From the NCBI GenBank assembly GCA_022822215.1, contig JAJECD010000224.1:1-33920 (forward strand): DNA of 33,920 nt, in the 5' to 3' direction. Position numbers and translations under genes: made by a program. The notes beneath the pieces are model-generated. The model was not told where the DNA came from, ran no database searches, and saw only the letters and a list, made by a program, of their open reading frames with translations. The DNA comes from Candidatus Poribacteria bacterium (lineage in GTDB: Bacteria > Poribacteria > WGA-4E > WGA-3G). Below, one piece after another: positions 24,534 to 31,216 of the stretch (the first letter of the stretch is position 1; the number at the start of each line of letters is the position of its first letter).

Positions 24534-25328
24534 ATGATAACCGCTTCAGAGATTAACGCCTTTGTTGAAAACGGCTACATCATTCGTAAGGAGGCACTCT
24601 CCGAGACCGACATCCAGACCTACCGACATGCGATTGATCGGATTCTCCACAAATGCCGTGTTGAAGGCCTACACGCCAATCATCTCCGTTATATAGATGG
24701 AGAACGCGACGACATCTGGGGGGTCAATAACATTTTTCACCCAAGTATCCGCGAGCAGGCACTTGTGAACTCACTTGCACACCCAGAGATATTGGATGTT
24801 ATCGAAGCACTGATCGGGGAAAGACTCAGGTATCATCTCTGCACCTTGCTTGTCAGTTCGGAAGAAAAACCGTATCACATCAACTGGCATCGGGATTCCG
24901 CCCCTGACGGAGAAGTGCCGCTTGAAACGCTTCTCAGTCGCCTCAGGAGCCACGTGCAACTCAACGGTGCCCTCTATCAAGACGAAACACTTTACATCGT
25001 TCCCGGTAGCCATCGGCGTGAACTGACAGATGCGGAACGTACCGTTTTACAGCAGACACCAAAGGCAGCGATGCCCAATCAGCTCGCAGTGAAGTTGGCA
25101 CCCGGTGACATCGTCTTCTATAACTCAAGTCTGCTGCACAAAGGATACAATTTGGTTGGCGCAAAACGGCAGACGCTACATTATGCGATTGTTGTCGCGC
25201 CACCACAGACCAAACCTGCCAATCCAGAAAGCCCAACGAGTCAGGAGTGGCTCAACGAACCGACGTTTTTGGATAGTCTCCCACCGCGACTTAAACCGTT
25301 GTTTGATAATTGGTTGAAGTATGGGTAA
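24534..25328 (+). CDS. Phytanoyl-CoA dioxygenase (PhyH) family protein
   Basis: 264 residues. NWHRDSAPDG gives the H-x-D pair (H119, D121), TLYIVPGSHRREL the typical turn, and LLHKGYNLVGAKRQTLHYAI the distal histidine (H202) and the 2-oxoglutarate-binding arginine. ATG 24534 lies 8 bases after GGAGG; the in-frame GTG at 24519 overlaps the Shine-Dalgarno sequence. It follows the VOC gene by 14 bases and is probably co-transcribed with it. Not closely similar to the PhyH at 10250. Confidence 0.9.
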   Translation: MITASEINAFVENGYIIRKEALSETDIQTYRHAIDRILHKCRVEGLHANHLRYIDGERDDIWGVNNIFHPSIREQALVNSLAHPEILDVIEALIGERLRYHLCTLLVSSEEKPYHINWHRDSAPDGEVPLETLLSRLRSHVQLNGALYQDETLYIVPGSHRRELTDAERTVLQQTPKAAMPNQLAVKLAPGDIVFYNSSLLHKGYNLVGAKRQTLHYAIVVAPPQTKPANPESPTSQEWLNEPTFLDSLPPRLKPLFDNWLKYG

Positions 25329-25477
25329 CTTATTGGCTGCTTGGATTCCCGGCTGCGTTCTCATCTTCTTGTAGGAGCGAGTGTTTTTGCTTGGGGTGTT
25401 TTTGATAGGGTATTTCTGCGTATTGCTTGGGTATTTCTGCGGATTTCTTCATGCTCGCGACTTCTATACGACGAAAG

Positions 25478-26236
25478 CTAATCTTTATGACAAATCATCG
25501 CCGTGATCCAACAGAATCGCTTGAGGACAGGGAAGCATTTGAGGAGAAACGTATCAATTGCTTTGAGGATACGGAAGGTCCACCTATAAAACAGCGGGAT
25601 AGAGATGCATTTCTGCCAGAACAGCGCACCGACTGCGGAGAGATGAAATTCACGATGCTCCAACCCCTCAAACTCGGCACCGACTGCCGCAACATCATGG
25701 AGTGAAAAGTAGTGCAACTTGCCGGAGTATCTCAAAAATGCTTTCCGATAGAGCCATACTGCTGGATGGTGCCGCATATTCTCGATGAAAATTGCTTTTC
25801 CACCCGGCTTTAGTACGCGGTAACACTCTTGAGCGGTCCGCGTGTGTTCTGTAAACACCAGCACGGATTTTGAAATAATAAAGTCGAAGGTATCGTCTGG
25901 AAAGGCGAGATGCATCGCATCCATGAGCGCGAATTCAACCGATTCGGCGACATCATGTTCCGCTGCGCGTGCCCTCGCCTCAGTGAGTCGAAAGGGGAGT
26001 AAGTCTATACCGACGACAGATGCCCCGCGTTTCGCCAGTAGCGCCGCAGTTCCACCCGTGCCGGTGCCTAATTCCAACACCTTTTTCCCTTCCAACTCCC
26101 CCATTTTCGGAAGAATGTACGCAAAGATGGGAAGATAGAAATCTTCCCACCAGAGTAAGAGATCTGCTTCAACACTATCCGAACGACTGGCAGATCCCTG
26201 CCCTTTAAGTGTCAACATATTTTTGGATTTTAGCAT
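25478..26236 (-). CDS. Class I SAM-dependent methyltransferase
   Basis: 252 residues from ATG 26236 (a 47-residue longer frame to 26377 looks non-coding). Motif I VLELGTGTGGTAALL, then VVGIDLLPFRLTEARARA with the ribose-binding aspartate, FALMDAMHLAFPDDTFDFII and RVLKPGGKAIFIENM follow the Methyltransf_11 order. A C-terminal part rich in aromatic and hydrophobic residues (LFWQKCISIPLFYRWTFRIL) may bind a hydrophobic substrate or membrane. Substrate unknown. No clear Shine-Dalgarno sequence, so the start could also be 26218. Confidence 0.88.
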   Translation of the reverse strand: MLKSKNMLTLKGQGSASRSDSVEADLLLWWEDFYLPIFAYILPKMGELEGKKVLELGTGTGGTAALLAKRGASVVGIDLLPFRLTEARARAAEHDVAESVEFALMDAMHLAFPDDTFDFIISKSVLVFTEHTRTAQECYRVLKPGGKAIFIENMRHHPAVWLYRKAFLRYSGKLHYFSLHDVAAVGAEFEGLEHREFHLSAVGALFWQKCISIPLFYRWTFRILKAIDTFLLKCFPVLKRFCWITAMICHKD

Positions 26237-26325
26237 AAAAAGCGCGCAGCTTGAAACGCAGTGGAAAGCGGGTCTACGGGAAGGTGTTTTCAATCCCGCA
26301 CCCGCCTCAACGAACGTAAGGAAAG

Positions 26326-27087
26326 TTAAGAAATTTTTCCCATCTTTCTTAGATTTGTGATGCAGCGTTCGGCACACTCAATCGGGGGATAGGCGTAACT
26401 TTCCTGCTCCACGATATACCACTCAGTACCGCCGACAGTCTCACAGGCGTGAAACACAGCCTCCCAAGGGATGTCCCCTTCACCGACGTTTGCCTTATCA
26501 TTTGTGGCGGAATATTCCTTAAGATGCACCAGTTTCGCTCTGCCTGCATAGCGTTCGATATACGCGACAGGATCCGCACCCGCACGAAGGGCGTGACCAA
26601 TGTCAATCTGCATCACGACATCGGCGCGGGTATTGCTACCGAATATATCCCACGGGATTTCACCGTCCAGCGATTCAAATTCACCCGTGTGATTGTGATA
26701 ACCAGTAGCCATCCCTTGGTCAGCGATCTTTTCAGCGATGTCGTTGAAGAGTTTTGACGTGTCGCGCCACGCTTGTCCTGAACTTCGGTATTCTTCGGAT
26801 AACCCGGGAACAATCAGATACGGGTTGCCGAGCACTTTGTTGAATTCAACGGTTTTGGCGAGTGCGTCACCGAGAAGTGTGTTGATACCCGTATGTGTCC
26901 CAGCGACTTTCAGTCCGAGATCCTCACACATATCGCGCAATTCTTCGGCAGTCCGATCATAGTAACCCGCAAACTCAACGCCTTCATAGCCCATCTGTGC
27001 AACCGCTTGCAGCGTTAAAGATAAATCGCCAGCACAATCGTCTCTGACGGAATAGAGTTGTAATGCAATCGGGATTCTACTACTCAT
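26326..27087 (-). CDS. Sugar phosphate isomerase/epimerase (xylose isomerase-like TIM barrel)
   Basis: 253 residues, AP_endonuc_2 family. IALQLYSVRDD at strand 1, GYEGVEFAGY at strand 2, GYHNHTGEFE and MQIDIGHALRAGADP carry conserved His/Asp metal positions, and VHLKEYS is the later histidine strand. These enzymes isomerise or epimerise sugars, inositol derivatives or hydroxypyruvate. The AAGGAG before the ATG is clear. It lies in a - strand set with a Gfo/Idh/MocA oxidoreductase, a frequent pairing in myo-inositol or oxidised-sugar catabolism. Confidence 0.9.
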   Translation of the reverse strand: MSSRIPIALQLYSVRDDCAGDLSLTLQAVAQMGYEGVEFAGYYDRTAEELRDMCEDLGLKVAGTHTGINTLLGDALAKTVEFNKVLGNPYLIVPGLSEEYRSSGQAWRDTSKLFNDIAEKIADQGMATGYHNHTGEFESLDGEIPWDIFGSNTRADVVMQIDIGHALRAGADPVAYIERYAGRAKLVHLKEYSATNDKANVGEGDIPWEAVFHACETVGGTEWYIVEQESYAYPPIECAERCITNLRKMGKIS

Positions 27088-27097
27088 AAAATTCTCC

Positions 27098-27610
27098 TTA
27101 ATTTACGGTGTTAACAGCATGTTCGGTCTTGCGCGCTTCCATCTCTTGCCGCAACGCTTCAATCTGTTCGTGCTGCGCTTCGATTTGTTTTTGCTGCGCC
27201 TCAATTTTCTCGTCTTGTGCCCGTTGGTGTTTTCGCTGCGTCGCAACGATGATTTGCGGTATCCCTACAACAACACCAATAAAAGCAACTAACACTATAA
27301 CCAGCCCGAAGATCTGCTCCAACCGCTTGTCCATCTCCGAGATTGTCATATTAACAATCTTAATTTCTTGAGAGACGTATTCGCGCATCCGCTTTTCAGA
27401 GGCAGTAATCTCTGTTTTCGTCCGCTTTTCAGCGGCAGCGATCTCTGCTTTCATCCGCTTTTCAGAGGCAGCAATCTCTTCTCTAACGATAATGCGGACA
27501 TCCTCTCTAAGCAGCGTGCGGATTTTTTCAAAATCCTCCAAGCTGAGTTCGCTGGATGCTGGCATAGCCCAAATCAATAAACTGAGGCTTAAAATTAGTG
27601 TCAACCGCAT
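27098..27610 (-). CDS. Coiled-coil protein with signal peptide and one membrane segment
   Basis: 170 residues from ATG 27610 (AAGGA 8-10 bases upstream). Signal-like N-terminus LTLILSLSLLIWAMPASS, then hydrophilic helix with three 11-residue repeats (AASEKRMKAEI, AAAEKRTKTEI, TASEKRMREYV), a membrane segment IFGLVIVLVAFIGVVVGIP, and a tail with heptads (KIEAQQK, QIEAQHE, QIEALRQ). Predicted topology: coiled coil outside, short coil inside. The 33-base DNA repeat behind it lies at about 27385-27480. Function unknown; such proteins may brace envelope structures. Confidence 0.75.
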   Translation of the reverse strand: MRLTLILSLSLLIWAMPASSELSLEDFEKIRTLLREDVRIIVREEIAASEKRMKAEIAAAEKRTKTEITASEKRMREYVSQEIKIVNMTISEMDKRLEQIFGLVIVLVAFIGVVVGIPQIIVATQRKHQRAQDEKIEAQQKQIEAQHEQIEALRQEMEARKTEHAVNTVN

Positions 27611-27667
27611 CTCTTTTTCCTTCACGCTGTGAGAGGCGGGGTTTGAAACCAACCACGCCTACAATAT

Positions 27668-28687
27668 TTATGACACCGATAGGTTCACGACCTGGCCACT
27701 ATCTGCCGAGACGAGCCCGGCTTCAAGGATTTCTTGCGCATCCCGACTCACTTTGGCGTTACAGAGACCTTCAATCGGTTCACCCGTTTCCAAGCAGTGA
27801 ATGAAGTACTCCGCAGCGTTGCGTCTCCCCTCTGGGAGTGCTTCAGGTGTTATCACTTCAGCATCACCCCCTGCAGGATGGAGATGGACCTCGTTTCCGC
27901 TTACCATCAAAGCACCTTCCGTCCCATAAACCACTGGGTTCGGTGTAATATAACCGACCTTTTGGGTCCAAGACGCCTCCGTGATGCCGAAAGCGTTTCC
28001 GTACTTCATAACGATGACAGCGTTATCATCAGGGATTGGATAATCTTTGACGAAGGTACCACGGAAAGCCGTCACCTGTTGTGGCAAACCGAGGAGGTAG
28101 GCACACATATCGGCACAATAACAGCAGTAATCCATCAACGCACCCGCCCCATTCTTTTCTTCATCGTAGAGCCATTCGTAGAAATAGCGGGAGCAACCGA
28201 TCTCCATCGGTCCGTTATGCGCAGAACGCCACTTGAAATAGAAAATGTCTCCAATGCGTCCGTCTTTGATGAGATCCATTGCAGTATTAAGTGCTGGACT
28301 CCACGCCGTGGGCCAATTCACCATGAGTTGGATACCGGCACTCTCTGCAGTAGCCAGCATCTGATCTGCCTGCGAAAGGCGTGCAGCCATCGGCTTTTCA
28401 GATACGACATGGGTACCTTTTGCCGCCGCAGCCGCAACAATATCTGCACCGGCGTTGTTCTCTGCAGCTGCTTGGACGATGTCCAATTCCTCTTTTTCTA
28501 ACAACTCTTGCCAAGAGTCGTAGACTTTCTCAACACCCGATTCCTCACTGAATTGTGCGCGTAACTCCGCATTGACATCGCCCGCTGCAACGATTTCAAC
28601 GTTCGGGTGTGCCTTCCAATGACGGAGTTCACCCCACACATGGTCATGCACCAGAGATGCGAAGCCAACGCGATACGTTTTTGACAT
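27668..28687 (-). CDS. Gfo/Idh/MocA-family oxidoreductase
   Basis: 339 residues. N-terminal Rossmann fold begins YRVGFASLVHDHVWGE, slightly unlike the usual GxGxxG, then VSEKPMAA with E97-K98-P99, the signature of the family. YYCCYCADMCAYLLG... in the C-terminal domain includes the helix with the usual catalytic region. These enzymes oxidise or reduce sugars, inositols or nucleotide sugars with bound NAD(P). AAGGAG is present before the ATG. Exact substrate unknown. Confidence 0.9.
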   Translation of the reverse strand: MSKTYRVGFASLVHDHVWGELRHWKAHPNVEIVAAGDVNAELRAQFSEESGVEKVYDSWQELLEKEELDIVQAAAENNAGADIVAAAAAKGTHVVSEKPMAARLSQADQMLATAESAGIQLMVNWPTAWSPALNTAMDLIKDGRIGDIFYFKWRSAHNGPMEIGCSRYFYEWLYDEEKNGAGALMDYCCYCADMCAYLLGLPQQVTAFRGTFVKDYPIPDDNAVIVMKYGNAFGITEASWTQKVGYITPNPVVYGTEGALMVSGNEVHLHPAGGDAEVITPEALPEGRRNAAEYFIHCLETGEPIEGLCNAKVSRDAQEILEAGLVSADSGQVVNLSVS

Positions 28688-28725
28688 TTAGTATGACTCC
28701 TTGTTAATTTTATGAGTAATGAATC

Positions 28726-28750
28726 GTAGGGACGAGGTCAACTCGCCCGG
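28726..28750. repeat. Short palindrome, dispersed-repeat type A
   Basis: GTAGGGACGAGGTCAACTCG then CCCGG. CGAG and CTCG pair, as do the outer GGG and CCC with a bulged A and C. It shares the GTAGG...CGAGGT core with the hairpin at 1777. The gap 28688-28844 otherwise holds no recognisable gene. Confidence 0.5.
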
Positions 28751-28844
28751 TATACAAAAAAATACTCACACGTTCAAACTTGAAAGATGAGTCGTTAGCA
28801 ATCAGCCGTCAACTATTGGCAATGAGCCAGACACCAACTGCTGT

Positions 28845-29900
28845 CTATTCTTCAGCTCGAACCGCAATTTTAATCGCAGTTTCACCAGCGATACGGTAGT
28901 CCCCATTAAGTGCGTGAAAACCGTCGCCGACCTGCGAGAGTGGCAGCTGATGGCTAATCATATCCGCGAACGGAAGCTCGCTCTGTTCAAGGAGCGGCAA
29001 ACCGCGGACGAAATGCTCATAACTGCTTCCCCAGATCGCCTCGACCCGAAGGTTTTTGCGCATCAGCAACTGGTTAATGTTAAAGTCAATAGACCCCATA
29101 TCCACAAAGTGACCAACCTCAACAAAAGTGCCGCTACGGCGAGTATACCCCAATCCTTCAGGCGTGGCAGGAAGGAAACCTGCGCATTCAAAGACAACGT
29201 CTGCCCCCTCTTTGCGCGGTGTTTCCGCTTTCACCAGTTCCGTCCGCTCTTCGACAGAGGTAACCTTCTCAATGTCGATTGTTACGTCGGCACCGAGGCG
29301 TTTCGCGAGTTCCAACCGTCCAGCAGGACCCCCAACCATAATCGCTTTCGCAGCACCGCTCAATTTCGCGCAAGCGAGCGTCACAAGCCCGATGGCACCC
29401 GAACCCTGCACAACAACGGTATCGCCGAGTTTTATTTCCCCGCGCATTGCTGCATGGACACCGACAGTAAAAGGCTCTGTGAGGACCGCCACTTCAGGCG
29501 ATGCGTCGGTTTTTATAAAACAGGTATTCGGATGGACGAGGTACATATAATCAGCGAACCCACCGCGAAAATGCGGTGCCTCGTCCGGATTCCACTGGAA
29601 CCCATAAGCACCGTAACTCGTCCCGGGCGCGAAGATAATTCTATCCCCTTCTTTAATCGGGTTTCCAACATAATCCGTCTCAACCCCTTCACCAAGTGCC
29701 TCAATGATACCTACGTTTTCGTGTCCCAACAGCACTTCCTCTTGGAAACCGTTCTGCCAGTTATGCAAGTCGGTTCCGCAGATGCCCGCTAACTCCTGAC
29801 GGAGCAGCACCGTGTTAGGTTCAGGATCGGGAACTGGATACTCCCGAATCTCAAAATCTTGTCCGTGTGCGACCACGGCTCTCCCTGTTCGACTCATCAT
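28845..29900 (-). CDS. Zinc-type medium-chain dehydrogenase lacking the structural zinc loop
   Basis: 351 residues. GICGTDLH and GHENVG give the catalytic zinc site, and VVQGSGAIGLVTLACAK the NAD(P)-binding Rossmann motif. The usual four-cysteine structural loop is missing: that region reads KEGDRIIFAPGTSYGAYGF with no cysteines. It is distantly related to the dehydrogenase at 14879. ATGATG at the start follows GAGGGAG. Likely an alcohol or polyol oxidation step; substrate unknown. Confidence 0.9.
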   Translation of the reverse strand: MMSRTGRAVVAHGQDFEIREYPVPDPEPNTVLLRQELAGICGTDLHNWQNGFQEEVLLGHENVGIIEALGEGVETDYVGNPIKEGDRIIFAPGTSYGAYGFQWNPDEAPHFRGGFADYMYLVHPNTCFIKTDASPEVAVLTEPFTVGVHAAMRGEIKLGDTVVVQGSGAIGLVTLACAKLSGAAKAIMVGGPAGRLELAKRLGADVTIDIEKVTSVEERTELVKAETPRKEGADVVFECAGFLPATPEGLGYTRRSGTFVEVGHFVDMGSIDFNINQLLMRKNLRVEAIWGSSYEHFVRGLPLLEQSELPFADMISHQLPLSQVGDGFHALNGDYRIAGETAIKIAVRAEE

Positions 29901-29965
29901 GCTCTCCCTCTCGTAAGCTTAGGACACCTGTAACACATCTACAGATATCCTATATTGACTCTCGT

Positions 29966-30253
29966 TCAGATATATTTCCTCTTATTTCGCGAGGAAATAA
30001 TCACAATAGCAACAATAGCGACAACCGTAATTGGCAGCCAGAACGCTTCAAAGATCTCCCAGAAAAAGTTGAACCCTATCCAGAGCAGGACTTCAATCCC
30101 GACAATGGATGCCGTCTTGCCCCACGGGAAATCTGCGTTGTACTGTTTCTTTAACCGACTGGCATATATCCACGAAACGACTAATGTCCCCACAATAGCC
30201 ACGAAGAACAGGAGATTCACAAGCCCTTGAATGCTGTTTAAAATGCTTAACAT
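29966..30253 (-). CDS. Small membrane protein
   Basis: 95 residues with three hydrophobic segments (LVNLLFFVAIVGTLVVSWIY, TASIVGIEVLLWIGFNFFWE and AFWLPITVVAIVAIVIISS) and a basic C-terminus (RNKRKYI). AAAGGAG lies about 10 bases before the ATG. No family recognised. The short basic linker KLKKQY-like segment after helix 1 suggests a cytoplasmic loop. Confidence 0.7.
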   Translation of the reverse strand: MLSILNSIQGLVNLLFFVAIVGTLVVSWIYASRLKKQYNADFPWGKTASIVGIEVLLWIGFNFFWEIFEAFWLPITVVAIVAIVIISSRNKRKYI

Positions 30254-30336
30254 GAGAATTTGACTCCTTTTAAGTTTTTCTTGCTATTATAGAGACAGGC
30301 TATCTGAAAAAGATAGTAAAAAAACCCGGCCACTGC

Positions 30337-30355
30337 CACAAACTAACAGTTTGTG
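30337..30355. repeat. Perfect 8-bp palindrome, dispersed-repeat type B (copy 1)
   Basis: CACAAACT AAC AGTTTGTG. It directly abuts the stop of the - strand fdhD gene. The same 19 bases occur at 33740-33758. In the fdhD direction it is followed 13-20 bases later by GGCCGGGTTTTTTT, so it could also contribute to termination. Confidence 0.7.
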
Positions 30356-31192
30356 CTACACGGAACTTATCCGCTCTGGACAACTGTAGACCGCCATACT
30401 TTTCCCGCGCATGAAACCGACTAACGTGAGATTGCCTTCCGCTGCGAGGTCAACGGCGAGTGTAGATGCAGCGGAAACAGCAACAACGATCGGGATACGG
30501 GCAAAGAGTGCTTTCTGGACGATTTCAAAACTCGCCCGTCCGCTCACCATCAAAATATGCCGTTCAAGCGGCAGAAGATCCGTCAGCAATGCATGCCCTA
30601 TCACTTTATCAACGGCGTTGTGTCTGCCTATATCTTCCCTGACAATCAGGAGTTCACCCGTCTCGTCAAACAATCCAGCGGCGTGAAGGCCACCCGTCCT
30701 TTCAAAAACAGATTGTGCCGCTCTTAACCGGTCATTGAGCTGATAAAAGACGGCTTGGTTAACGTGCATCCGTGAATTCAAGGGAGGCACCTGATGTTTA
30801 ACAGATTCAATCGTCATCTTGCCACAGAGTCCGCAGCTGGCATTCGCGTGGAAATTCCGTTGCCAACCCGATTGCGTCTCAAGGTCGAGTGCTCCCGTGA
30901 GGTGGACGTTGACAATGTTCTGCAGCGACGAGAAACCCGTGGGCTGATCTTCAGAAGGCACCTCATCACAATACGCAATAATTGCGATGTCATCGCAAGA
31001 AGTTATGAGGCTTTCTGTGTAGAGAAAGCCCGCCGTCAATTCAAAATCGTGTCCTGGCGTCCGCATGACAACGATTAAACTTTGTTGCCCCACCCGGATC
31101 TCAAGCGGTTCCTCAACAACCAACTCGTCTTCGACTTGGGTCGGTTCAGCATAAGCCCAGCGTGTAATAGATTTTGTAGATGTCGGTTGCAT
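30356..31192 (-). CDS. fdhD: Formate dehydrogenase accessory sulfurtransferase FdhD
   Basis: 278 residues. The sulfur-carrying CxxC is NASCGLCGK (C120, C123); VVMRTPGHDFELTAGFLYTE near the start, FERTGGLHAAGLFD, REDIGRHNAVDKVIG and ILMVSGRASFEIVQKA are all conserved FdhD blocks. FdhD transfers sulfur from IscS to the molybdenum cofactor of formate dehydrogenase. No formate dehydrogenase gene lies in the window, so its client is elsewhere. It starts 24 bases after the stop of the TPR/propeller gene. Confidence 0.95.
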   Translation of the reverse strand: MQPTSTKSITRWAYAEPTQVEDELVVEEPLEIRVGQQSLIVVMRTPGHDFELTAGFLYTESLITSCDDIAIIAYCDEVPSEDQPTGFSSLQNIVNVHLTGALDLETQSGWQRNFHANASCGLCGKMTIESVKHQVPPLNSRMHVNQAVFYQLNDRLRAAQSVFERTGGLHAAGLFDETGELLIVREDIGRHNAVDKVIGHALLTDLLPLERHILMVSGRASFEIVQKALFARIPIVVAVSAASTLAVDLAAEGNLTLVGFMRGKSMAVYSCPERISSV

Positions 31193-31216
31193 TTTTTTAA
31201 GTTAGGACTAACGAAC

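Noticed and set aside
27734-28501. 255-codon + strand frame opposite the Gfo/Idh/MocA gene
   Set aside because: It is antisense to a well-supported gene, shows no family features and has the composition of a shadow frame.
28914-29792. 292-codon + strand frame opposite the zinc dehydrogenase
   Set aside because: Shadow of a strongly conserved gene; no recognisable domain.
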